DNA of 64,000 nucleotides from Paraburkholderia edwinii (GTDB lineage: Bacteria > Pseudomonadota > Gammaproteobacteria > Burkholderiales > Burkholderiaceae): positions 1,550,001 through 1,614,000 of the forward strand of contig NZ_CP080096.1 in the NCBI RefSeq assembly GCF_019428685.1, in the 5' to 3' direction. This document shows positions 17,722 through 25,760 of this stretch, one piece after another. The position numbers were made by a program, and so were the translations under genes. Each line of letters starts with the position of its first letter. Position 1 is the first letter of the stretch. The notes under the pieces were generated by a model, which was not told where the DNA came from, ran no database searches, and worked only from the letters and a program-made list of their open reading frames with translations.

Positions 17722-18681
17722 ATGGACACGTTCCGCAATATGAAGATCTTCGTGGAGGTTGCGGAGGCCGGTAGCTTTACGGCGGCCGCTCAGCATCTCG
17801 ACACGACAACGGGCTATGTGTCGAGGTCGATCTCCGAACTGGAGGCGCACCTGCGTACGCGCTTGCTGAATCGCACGACGCGCAGAATCGCGCTGACCGA
17901 GGCCGGCGAGCGCTATCTGAACCGGTGCCTCGCGATTCTCGAGTCCGTGAGCGAGGCGGAACTCGAAGCGTCGGACGCGCACGCGAGACCGGCCGGCACG
18001 TTGCGAGTGCATGCCATGTCGAGCATCGGCCAGAACTATGTCGTGCCCGCGGTCGCCGCGTTTCAGGAGCGTTTTCCGGCGGTGACGGTCGATCTCGTCC
18101 TGTCACAGAACGTGCCCGATCTGCTCGAAGAGGGATACGACGTCGCGTTGCGCGTCTCGCCTCGGGCGTTGCCCGATTCGAACTACATCTCTCATCAGCT
18201 TGGCGCGGTGCAGAGCGTGCTATGCGCGTCGCCTTCGTACCTTGAGGTGCACGGCGTTCCGGAATCGGTCGATGACCTGTCGCATCACACGTGTCTGCAA
18301 GTGGCGATTCCGATCTTTCCAGCAGACCGCTGGACGCTGATCGGCCCGGAGGGGCCGCGCGAATTTCCTCTGCCGAATATGCGCTTCAAGGTCAATCTGC
18401 CCGATGCGATGGCCATGGCGCTTCACGAAGGGATGGGAATCGGCGCGCTGCCGGCGCTGACGGTGCGTTCTGCATTTCGAAATGGCACGCTGGTGCGCGT
18501 GCTGCCCGAATACTATCTGCAGGAGCTCAATATCTACGTCGTTTATGCATCGCGCCAGTATCTCGATGCAAAGATCAAGGCGTGGGTCGACTTCGTGAAG
18601 GAGTGGGTGGCCGACGCGTTGCGCGAGGACTCGGTCGGGTCCAGAAAGTCGGCACAGGCAAGCGAGCACGACGCGGCCTGA
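17722..18681 (+). CDS. LysR-family regulator
   Basis: 319 residues. MDTFRNMKIFVEVAEAGSF starts a standard winged helix-turn-helix (TTTGYVSRSISELEAHL), followed by the CrgA/AaeR-branch effector domain (GTLRVHAMSSIG, GYDVALRVSP, ALHEGMGIGALP). Start ATG 17722. It is divergent from the SDR gene at 16680-17390 and carries a dyad at 17630-17650 upstream, so that SDR is the likely target. The C-terminal tail is charged and not conserved in the family. Confidence 0.88.
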   Translation: MDTFRNMKIFVEVAEAGSFTAAAQHLDTTTGYVSRSISELEAHLRTRLLNRTTRRIALTEAGERYLNRCLAILESVSEAELEASDAHARPAGTLRVHAMSSIGQNYVVPAVAAFQERFPAVTVDLVLSQNVPDLLEEGYDVALRVSPRALPDSNYISHQLGAVQSVLCASPSYLEVHGVPESVDDLSHHTCLQVAIPIFPADRWTLIGPEGPREFPLPNMRFKVNLPDAMAMALHEGMGIGALPALTVRSAFRNGTLVRVLPEYYLQELNIYVVYASRQYLDAKIKAWVDFVKEWVADALREDSVGSRKSAQASEHDAA

Positions 18682-18691
18682 AGCGCCGGAA

Positions 18692-19900
18692 TCACTTGCA
18701 GGCCAGAGCGGCAGCCGCGATCAATGCGACCCCCGCTGCAATCAGCGGCTGTTCGAACGAATGCGTGCGTGCGAACAGCGCGGTCGATACCAGCGGCCCG
18801 AGAATCTGCCCGACGCCGTAGGCGGCCGTCATCGTCGCCATAATGTTGAAGCGCACAGTCGAGGCGATCTGCCTTGCGACCGGCATCGCGATGGTGACGG
18901 TGCCGACGAATGTGCCGCCGACCAGCAGCGCGCTCGCGAGAAACGTCGAGGCCGATTCGGCGAGCACCGGCAACATCACGCCCGCCGCCTGCACGAGCAG
19001 GTTCAATGCCATCGAACGGCGGCTGCCGAACCGGTGATTGAGCCAATGCCACAGGAAGCACGAGGGCACCGCGCCGAGTCCGAATGCGGCCCAGATGTGA
19101 ACGGGGTTGATGCCGGGCACCGCGTCTTTAACCAGCAACGGCAGGTAGGTGGCGGTGACGATATAGCCGAAGCCGGCGAGGCCATACAGTGCGACGAGGA
19201 TATATGCGTTGGGCCCTGAGCGATGGCGTGCGGCATTTTTACCGCGGGCTTCGGTGCTCGCGCTTGCGCTTGCCTCGTGCTGGTTATCGTGATCGCAATC
19301 GTTATCGGGTTCTGCGTCGTCGTCAGCGTCGCGCGCGCTTAAACGCGGCCATGCCATCGCCGACAGCAGCAGGGCCGCCGCCGCGAGCAACGCCCACAGC
19401 GCAGCGCTATTGAAGTGCTCGGCGGCGCCGATCGCGATGATTTCCGCGGAGACGACAATGCCGAGCCCCACGCCTGCAAAGAGCAGCGGCGCGCCATGAT
19501 GGTGTCCGACCACATGCAGCAACCAGATCGACGCGGCGACGAGTGCAACCGCGCTCACGGCTCCCGCAACAAAGCGCACGACGGCGATCAAGGACGGTGA
19601 GAGGTGCAGCGAAAGCAGGGCAAGACATGCGATCGTGCCGATCATCGACAACTGGCACAGCCGTGCTGCGTGTCCGTGCCTGAAGCGGCTCATCAGAATC
19701 GCGCCGAGCAGATAACCCGCGTAATTCGCGGACGCCGCAACCGAACCCGCCGTCACATCGATCACGCCGTCGTGGACCATCAGCGGGTACATGCCGGTAA
19801 ACGAAAAGCGGCCGAAGCCCATGCCTATCGCGAGCACCAAAGCGCCGGCAACGGCTTCGAGCGTGCGCGTGCCAGGCGCACGTCCCATTGTGTTTTCCAT
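18692..19900 (-). CDS. YbfB/YjiJ-family MFS transporter
   Basis: 402 residues, twelve membrane helices. GFGRFSFTGMYPLMVHDG in the first helix and NYAGYLLGAI in the second are the YbfB/YjiJ signature. The central cytoplasmic loop (about residues 200-235) is unusual: it is rich in Asp, His and Ser (ARDADDDAEPDNDCDHDN and so on), much longer than normal. Start ATG 19900 with AAAGG upstream; an upstream extension to 19969 is in frame but unlikely. Substrate unknown. Convergent with the LysR gene at 17722-18681. Confidence 0.86.
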   Translation of the reverse strand: MENTMGRAPGTRTLEAVAGALVLAIGMGFGRFSFTGMYPLMVHDGVIDVTAGSVAASANYAGYLLGAILMSRFRHGHAARLCQLSMIGTIACLALLSLHLSPSLIAVVRFVAGAVSAVALVAASIWLLHVVGHHHGAPLLFAGVGLGIVVSAEIIAIGAAEHFNSAALWALLAAAALLLSAMAWPRLSARDADDDAEPDNDCDHDNQHEASASASTEARGKNAARHRSGPNAYILVALYGLAGFGYIVTATYLPLLVKDAVPGINPVHIWAAFGLGAVPSCFLWHWLNHRFGSRRSMALNLLVQAAGVMLPVLAESASTFLASALLVGGTFVGTVTIAMPVARQIASTVRFNIMATMTAAYGVGQILGPLVSTALFARTHSFEQPLIAAGVALIAAAALACK

Positions 19901-20095
19901 CGGATTGCCTTTGTCGAGTGTGAGGCTCGGGGGAGTAGCTCGCCCAGTGCGGCGCAACCGCTCACGCAAGCTAACGCGCGTGGCTTGCGCTGCAGGAGGG
20001 CACGGTTCAGCGAGCTAGCACTCTAAAAGGCATCGCGTGATTGAAACAGTATGTTCCGGGTAAAGAGATTGTTTACTGGACGAAAGCGCTTCGCA

Positions 20096-21133
20096 CTATT
20101 CGTGAGGCGCAAAGAACGGCAACACGTCTCGTTGCAGGCTGTCGAGTATCTGGAGGTAGCTGCGCGGCGTGACCCTCGGGTTCAGCGCAACATGCTCGAT
20201 GCCCGCCTCGCGCGCCTGCTCGAGAAAGCTGCGCAATGCGCGGCTGCCGATTGCAAAGCCGCCTCTGATGCGCTGGAACGCGAAGTCGGGTCGCGGATGA
20301 AGATAAAGAAAGCCGCCGAATGCCAAAGGTTTTGCGCGATTGGTGTTTTTGTCGTGTTTGCCCGTTTCGTCGGTGTCCGCTTGCGCCAGCGCGTCGTTCC
20401 ATTTACGCACGAACTGCTTCAATTGCGCGGGCTCGGGAACGAAGCCCATATAGCCATCCATATGTGCGCCGATCCATTCGAGCGTCTGCTGCGAACGGCC
20501 GACTGCGAGCGTCGGCACTTTGCCGTAAAGCGGCTTGGGCAGCATGGTCAACGAACCGTCCGCCTGGCCGAACCGCGACGACGCGTAATGCGGGAAGTTC
20601 TCTTCGCTCGCGCTGCGAAACACCTGATAGACCTCTCTGAAACGCTCGCCGCGGCTGTCGAAGTCGATCCCGAAGTAGGGATACTCGGACGGCCGGTCGC
20701 CGGACGACATGCCGATCACAATGCGTCCGCCCGAGAGCTGGTCGAGCGAATTGAGCTGCTTGGCGAGCATGAGCGGCTCGCGCAACGGCAGCACGACGCC
20801 GGCCGTGCCAAGCGTCATGCGCTTTGTAGCGGCGGCAAGCTGCCCTAAGTAGATCAACGGTTCGAAGATCTGCCCGGAGTCGCCGTAGCGCGGGTCGTAG
20901 AACGGAATGTCGCGTGCCCACAAAGCGGCCACGCCGGCCTGCTCGGCGAGCTGCGCCATTCGCAAGTGTCCGGCCATGGTCGGATGCGGCGTTCGCGCGT
21001 GTGTTTCGAGCGGCAGGATCAAGCCGACCGTGAGCGCGTCGCGGCGGAATATCCGTGCATAACCTGGGTGGTTCTGCAGATCGTCGTTCGCTGCTATTTC
21101 GCGGCGATCGATAAAAGGCGTTGCCATGTCCAT
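20096..21133 (-). CDS. LLM-class flavin-dependent oxidoreductase
   Basis: 345 residues, luciferase-like monooxygenase TIM barrel. Seen: VGLILPLETHARTP, AEQAGVAALWARDIPFYDP, the family pattern LGTAGVVLPLREPLMLAKQLNSLDQLSGGRI, and GMSSGDRPSEYPYFG, which suits a flavin-binding phosphate loop. Members use reduced FMN from a partner reductase to oxidise small organic compounds; the substrate is unknown. ATG 21133 has GGAG upstream. It lies upstream of the YbfB gene on the same strand, separated by 195 bases, so co-transcription is uncertain. Confidence 0.87.
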   Translation of the reverse strand: MDMATPFIDRREIAANDDLQNHPGYARIFRRDALTVGLILPLETHARTPHPTMAGHLRMAQLAEQAGVAALWARDIPFYDPRYGDSGQIFEPLIYLGQLAAATKRMTLGTAGVVLPLREPLMLAKQLNSLDQLSGGRIVIGMSSGDRPSEYPYFGIDFDSRGERFREVYQVFRSASEENFPHYASSRFGQADGSLTMLPKPLYGKVPTLAVGRSQQTLEWIGAHMDGYMGFVPEPAQLKQFVRKWNDALAQADTDETGKHDKNTNRAKPLAFGGFLYLHPRPDFAFQRIRGGFAIGSRALRSFLEQAREAGIEHVALNPRVTPRSYLQILDSLQRDVLPFFAPHE

Positions 21134-21426
21134 GAGAGGTCTCCAGCTGCAGTTGTGCTTAGCCTGATGCCTAGCTTATTGCGCTGAGCCGACTGGAAAC
21201 AGACCTCGCCGCTAGTAACAGTTGATACATCGAGTCAATAGCGATGCATGAAGCTGGCGGATACGAAGGCAGGATCATTACGAAATGGAATGTCTGCCAT
21301 TCAGAGTCATTCGGTAAACAAAGATGTGAAAACCTGGTTATTAATTTCACGTGCCCCGATCCCTACAATCGATTTCAAGAGTTGCGAACACGGGTTCGCA
21401 ACGTTATGCGATCCAAGGGGGTCATC

Positions 21427-21705
21427 ATGAAATCGGTTATTCGTTCACTCGTCGTTGCCGGCGCGCTCGCCATTCCCGCATTTGCGTTCGCTCAGGCAAC
21501 TGACTCGGCGGCGTCGCAAGGTGCGGCGGTGAGCACGTCGCAACAGGCGGGTGGCAGCTATGGCGGTGTTGCCGACGGTTCGGCGGCGGGCGGTCAATCG
21601 GCGCCTGCTCATCATCGCTTCGACTTTCTGCGTCATGGCAACCCCAGCAAGCCGGGTGACTGTGTGGGCCCGGTCAGCTTCTGCCAGATCTATTTCGGTG
21701 GCTGA
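21427..21705 (+). CDS. Small secreted protein of unknown function
   Basis: 92 residues. The signal peptide SLVVAGALAIPAFAFA (cut after about residue 22) leads to a mature part that is low-complexity, rich in Ser, Ala, Gly and Gln. It ends with a motif that looks selected: HHRFDFLRHGNPSKPGDC, then VGPVSFCQIYFGG, with two cysteines eight residues apart. I recall similar C-termini in small Burkholderia secreted proteins but know no function. The ATG at 21427 has a run of G upstream; the frame stays open to 21244 but without a signal peptide there. Confidence 0.7.
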   Translation: MKSVIRSLVVAGALAIPAFAFAQATDSAASQGAAVSTSQQAGGSYGGVADGSAAGGQSAPAHHRFDFLRHGNPSKPGDCVGPVSFCQIYFGG

Positions 21706-21965
21706 TCAGCGTGTGGCGGAGGCGTTCCGATGCTTGAAAGTAAGGGTGACGAAGGAACTGACGTTTGGCGTCGCCCCGATTCATCACGGAACGCTTCCGG
21801 CCTCGCATGCAGCACTTCTTCCGTCGTGATGATATGCATCATAAAAGATCATTTTACTTGATCGATCTGCCATCCTATCGTTACGCAAAAGAGTAAGGCG
21901 AAGACCTGGCAGATCGAAAGGCAAGATTCATCGGCTGCAACATCAAAACACATAAAGGAGACATC

Positions 21966-22553
21966 GTGCTGGATTCCACGTCCTTTTCAGCGACGCGCCC
22001 GCGTTCGCCCTTTCACCTGCGCGATACGGGCCTCGGTTTCTCGCGAATCACCATCGCATTGCACTGGATCGTCGCGGCGATCGTGCTCGCGATTATCGCT
22101 CTCGAGATTTCCTTATCGATCGCGTATAACGCCGAACAGGCTAGCATGCTCAATCTGCTCGGCGTCGCGCTGTTCCCGATTTCGGTCTACCGCTTGTGGG
22201 CGCGCGTCACGTCGGTCCATCCGCTGCCGGTCGGCACGCCTAACCCCGTTGAAGTGATCGTGAGCCGCTCGGTGGCCGTGGCGCTCGCGCTGGCGATGGT
22301 GTTGCTGCCGATTGCCGCATGGCTCTACAAATCGGCGGTGGGCGAAATCATTGCTCTGCCGGGCGGATTCTTTGTGCCTGCGCTGATTCCGCCTCAGGCG
22401 CAGGTGGCGTCTATCGTGCATGTTCTATTCCGGATCGGCGCGATCGCATTTCTGGGTGGACTCGCCTTGCATATGTTCGGCGCATGCAAAAACCATTTCG
22501 CGCTAAAGAACGAAGCGCTGAAACGGATGCTCGGCAAACACGTGGAGCTTTAA
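21966..22553 (+). CDS. Cytochrome b561-family membrane protein
   Basis: 195 residues, four membrane helices. His residues sit where heme ligands are expected: ALHWIVA in helix 1 (about H33), and VHVLFRIGAIAFLGGLALHMFG in helix 4. Cytochrome b561 proteins move electrons between quinone or ascorbate and acceptors across the inner membrane. The GTG at 21966 has AAAGGAG upstream. The next gene, a flavin oxidoreductase, starts four bases after the stop, so the two are co-translated and may form a redox pair. Confidence 0.84.
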   Translation: MLDSTSFSATRPRSPFHLRDTGLGFSRITIALHWIVAAIVLAIIALEISLSIAYNAEQASMLNLLGVALFPISVYRLWARVTSVHPLPVGTPNPVEVIVSRSVAVALALAMVLLPIAAWLYKSAVGEIIALPGGFFVPALIPPQAQVASIVHVLFRIGAIAFLGGLALHMFGACKNHFALKNEALKRMLGKHVEL

Positions 22554-22557
22554 CATC

Positions 22558-23562
22558 ATGAGCAAAACGAACAGTTCGGTTGTGCGCACGAATGAGCGCA
22601 ATGCAGATGCAAATGCGGACGTCGCCGCGCTGTGCGGTGTTCAGCATCCAATCTTTCTCGCGGGCATGGCGGCGATTTCGGGGCCGTCGCTCGTGGCGGC
22701 GGTGGCCAACGCCGGCGGCATGGGAATACTGGGCGGGCTGCGCTTGCCGCCGCTTGCCGTACGGCGCTGGATCAGGGAAACGCGCGAGCTGACCGACAAG
22801 CCGTTCGGCATCAACCTCGTTCCATCGTTTGGCGGTCCCGAAGTATTCGAAGCGCAGTTTCAGGTGGTCTTGCAGGAGAAGCCGAAACTGCTGTCGCTGT
22901 TTTACGCCGAGCACTATCCGGACATGATTGCGCGTGCGAAAGAGGCGGGCATGATCGTGATGGTGCAGGTCGGCTCGGTCGAACTCGCACGCAAGGCGAT
23001 CGAGCAGGGCGCCGACATCGTCGCCGCGCAGGGCAGCGAGTCCGGCGGCCATATGAACCGCGGCACGATCGGCCTGCTGTCGCTGCTTCCCGCGATTATC
23101 CGTGTGGCGGAGGGACGCCCCGTGCTTGCCGCAGGCGGAATCACGGACCGTTACGATGTCCGTATCGTGATGGATATCGGCGCGGCGGGCGTGTTGATCG
23201 GCACCGCGTTTGTTGCCTGTGAAGAGTCGAATGCGCATCCGCTTTACAAGCAGAAGATCATTGACGCGACTGTCGACGATACCGAGTACCGCACCGGCTA
23301 CTCATTCGGGTGGAAATACGGCACGCCGCACCGCGTGATTCCGAATTGCGACAAGTGGAACCTGCTGCGTTTTATCGGCGGCGGCGCGCGCGTGATCGAC
23401 AAGCCCAGGATGGCGGAGAAGCTTTCGCTATACGCGGGGCAGGGTGTCGGAAAGATTCATGCGGTGATTCCAGCGGCCGAGCGCATTGCCGAACTGGCTC
23501 GCGGGCTTTCAGACGGTGCCGGGTCGGTGTCCACGACGAACGAAGTGAGGGTCGCCGCTTAA
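22558..23562 (+). CDS. Nitronate monooxygenase-family flavin oxidoreductase
   Basis: 334 residues, complete. PIFLAGMAAISGPSLVAAVANAGGMG, KPFGINLVPSFGG, AAQGSESGGHMNRGT and VLAAGGITDRYDV are the FMN-binding TIM-barrel motifs; GVLIGTAFVACEES follows, which is exactly the segment lost in the pseudogene at 14562. The typical catalytic His of classical nitronate monooxygenase (HG-type) is replaced by SGGH. Role: oxidation of nitroalkanes or NAD(P)H-dependent reduction of quinone or enoyl groups. Co-translated with cytochrome b561. Its stop shares TTAA with the stop of the AraC gene (overlap 23559-23562). Confidence 0.87.
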   Translation: MSKTNSSVVRTNERNADANADVAALCGVQHPIFLAGMAAISGPSLVAAVANAGGMGILGGLRLPPLAVRRWIRETRELTDKPFGINLVPSFGGPEVFEAQFQVVLQEKPKLLSLFYAEHYPDMIARAKEAGMIVMVQVGSVELARKAIEQGADIVAAQGSESGGHMNRGTIGLLSLLPAIIRVAEGRPVLAAGGITDRYDVRIVMDIGAAGVLIGTAFVACEESNAHPLYKQKIIDATVDDTEYRTGYSFGWKYGTPHRVIPNCDKWNLLRFIGGGARVIDKPRMAEKLSLYAGQGVGKIHAVIPAAERIAELARGLSDGAGSVSTTNEVRVAA

Positions 23563-24539
23563 GCGAACGGGCCTCGCGTCTCCTGCTCTTGCGAAGCATC
23601 GCCGAGAGAACGCTGTAGGGCATTTGGGCTCACGCCAAAGCGTTGCTTGAATGCGCGGCTAAAGTGCGCTGCGTTGGCGAAGCCGCATTGCCATGCGATT
23701 TCGCCGATACGCGCCTTTGCGCTGCCGTTCACCAGCATGGTTCTTGCGCGTTCGAGCCGCGTGTGCCACAGGTAGCGCATTGCGGTCGTGCCTTCGCTAG
23801 CGAAAAGCTTGGCGATATACCGTGACGACACGCCCGCCGCCCTTGCCACCATGTCGAGATTGAGGTCCGCGGTGCTGACGTTGCGCTCGATAAAGCGCTT
23901 GGCGCTCGCTAGCGCGACGTGGGCGCTGCGTGTTCGTCTCGGCGCGGCCGGATCTTCCGCGAGGATTTGCATCAGGTCGACCAGATGCTCGGCAACGAGG
24001 TTTGCGCTACCGGGGCGCGAGCGCTGACTATGTGCCGCCGCCGACGCGATCAACGATTTGACCATGCGAACGTCGGGCGACGTCGGATCGGGAATAAACA
24101 TTTCACGGCCTGTAAAGTGCATCCCGCGCGCTTCGAGTGCCGAACGCGGAATGCGCAGCGCCATGCCGCGTGTATCGCTTTCCCCGGTTTGTACGTATTT
24201 TCGGCTCGGGTCGATCAGCAATAGCGATTCGTTTGTCAGCCGTGTCTTGACGCCCGACTGTTCGAGTTCGATCACACCGGTTTGCGTAATGAACGCAAGG
24301 ATCATTTCGTTGCGCCAATTTCTGCGGCCGGGGCCGGCAAGCGGCGTCCATTGCTGTGAGGAGACATCGGCCACATCGAATTCAAGTCCGCCCATGCGCC
24401 AGCAGGTGCCTTTGAGGCTGTCCGGGTTGACGCGGTCGAAGGCGCAGTCCATCGACCAGCTACCGTTGACCATATCGTGCCAGCCGTCCACCGTTCTCAC
24501 GGGTTCGTAGGCCAGCGCACTTGTGACGTCGGGTTCCAT
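23559..24539 (-). CDS. AraC-family transcriptional regulator
   Basis: 326 residues. The C-terminal third carries two helix-turn-helix motifs: LNLDMVARAAGVSSRYIAKLFASEG, then GEIAWQCGFANAAHFSRAFKQRFGVSPN. The N-terminal part resembles the AraC-binding-like domain (NEMILAFITQTGVIELEQ). Likely target: the convergent operon at 21966-23562 or the divergent GST gene at 24850. ATG 24539 with no strong ribosome site, GGAG being 5 bases further away than usual. The end overlaps the flavin oxidoreductase gene by four bases. Confidence 0.88.
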   Translation of the reverse strand: MEPDVTSALAYEPVRTVDGWHDMVNGSWSMDCAFDRVNPDSLKGTCWRMGGLEFDVADVSSQQWTPLAGPGRRNWRNEMILAFITQTGVIELEQSGVKTRLTNESLLLIDPSRKYVQTGESDTRGMALRIPRSALEARGMHFTGREMFIPDPTSPDVRMVKSLIASAAAHSQRSRPGSANLVAEHLVDLMQILAEDPAAPRRTRSAHVALASAKRFIERNVSTADLNLDMVARAAGVSSRYIAKLFASEGTTAMRYLWHTRLERARTMLVNGSAKARIGEIAWQCGFANAAHFSRAFKQRFGVSPNALQRSLGDASQEQETRGPFA

Positions 24540-24849
24540 TGCTTGCTCCAGGTATAGTGCGGCTTCCTTCTCATACCGTTTAACGCATTTTCCGGAAGTT
24601 TATTCCGACGATCGCAAGGAAGCGGCTGCGCATCTGCAGTGCTTTAGTGTGCGGGCTTGATCCGACACGAACGGGAAACTTCAAGGTTCCATGTTCGTGC
24701 TTGTCGTATGCACCTTTCCAATCAACGGATCGTTCCTGCCGGTGCAAACATCGGCGCTCGTGTGTATCTACACTGGTCTCCGAAATATCTGTGCAAGGGC
24801 ACACGTGTGCCTTAGGGCCAGCACCGTTCAACGAATCAAGGGGAAAGCG
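24540..24849. other. 310-base divergent gap between AraC and GST genes
   Basis: No gene is supported here. It holds a perfect 14-base palindrome, GGCACACGTGTGCC, at 24798-24811, close to the GST start. The rest looks non-coding. Confidence 0.6.
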
Positions 24850-25551
24850 ATGCAGATTAAACGCCTTAAGCTTTATCATTCACCGGCTTTGAGAAGCACG
24901 CGCGTCAAATGGCTATTGCATGAAATTCTCGGCGATGATTTCGATGTCGAGTCTATCGATGCGTATTCCGATCTATATACACCCGAGTTTCGCAAGCTCA
25001 ATCCGAATCATGCATTGCCAGTGCTCGAGATAACGCTTGAAAACAATGAAACGGTGGTGATGATAGAAAGCGGCGCCATGCTTGTGATGCTCGCCGATTT
25101 GTTCCCGGCATCACGCCTCGCGCCACTGGCGCGACCCTTTTCGAAGGAGCGCGCCGATTATCTGCAAATGCTGCATTTCCTCTGCACGTCGATGGACATG
25201 ATGCTATGGCAACTGCGCATACACGAGCACGTTCTCCCGGCGAGCGAGCGCGACGACCGAACGATACGCCGCTATCGCCGTAAGATCGCCGAAGAGGTCG
25301 AGCCGCAACTGGCAAAACGCTTGCGTGAAACGCCTTATATCTGCGGAGCCGCATTTACGGCGGCCGATTGCGTGATGGGGTACAACCTCATGTGGTCGCG
25401 AGGCGCAGGGCTATGCACGGCCCCGGTGTTCACGGACTATCTTGCGCGCATGGCGGCGCGCCCGGCCTACGTGTCGGCGTTTGCGGATCGCCACCTGTTC
25501 GTTCGGACGGTACCCGAGGACGCTCCGGTAAAAGTGCAATTCACGGGATGA
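24850..25551 (+). CDS. Glutathione S-transferase family protein
   Basis: 233 residues. An N-terminal thioredoxin fold (KRLKLYHSPALRSTRVKWLLHE, with HALPVLEI and ESGAMLVMLAD, the cis-Pro and glutathione-binding Glu-Ser of GSTs) is followed by an all-helical C-terminal domain with ADCVMGYNL, the usual N-cap Asp. The ATG at 24850 follows AAGGGG; the frame stays open to 24691 without domain homology. The substrate is unknown. It may be controlled by the AraC regulator. Confidence 0.87.
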   Translation: MQIKRLKLYHSPALRSTRVKWLLHEILGDDFDVESIDAYSDLYTPEFRKLNPNHALPVLEITLENNETVVMIESGAMLVMLADLFPASRLAPLARPFSKERADYLQMLHFLCTSMDMMLWQLRIHEHVLPASERDDRTIRRYRRKIAEEVEPQLAKRLRETPYICGAAFTAADCVMGYNLMWSRGAGLCTAPVFTDYLARMAARPAYVSAFADRHLFVRTVPEDAPVKVQFTG

Positions 25552-25574
25552 GCCGCGATTAGCATGGCAAGTAA

Positions 25575-25622
25575 GTGTCATTACAATTATAAAAATCAAA
25601 AATTAATATTTTTATTTGATGT
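25575..25622. other. AT-rich island upstream of PAP2 gene
   Basis: About 48 bases are almost only A and T, with imperfectly symmetric A and T runs (ATCAAA at 25597-25602, TTTGAT at 25615-25620). In this GC-rich window it stands out. It could be an UP element or a nucleoid-protein binding site for the gene at 25761. Confidence 0.4.
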
Positions 25623-25760
25623 GAAGATTGCGGCGAGGTGCGGAGAAGTTTATAAGCGACGTTTACAGATTAAAAAGAAAAAGTAACTTGGCGGTCATGC
25701 AACGTGAATAGAATTCCGGCGGTTTTTCCTGCAACTAATAGATCCCGGAGTCGTTCACAC

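Noticed and set aside
21727-21798. Imperfect 12-base inverted repeat before the cytochrome b561 gene
   Set aside because: One mismatch and nearly 50 bases apart; could be chance.
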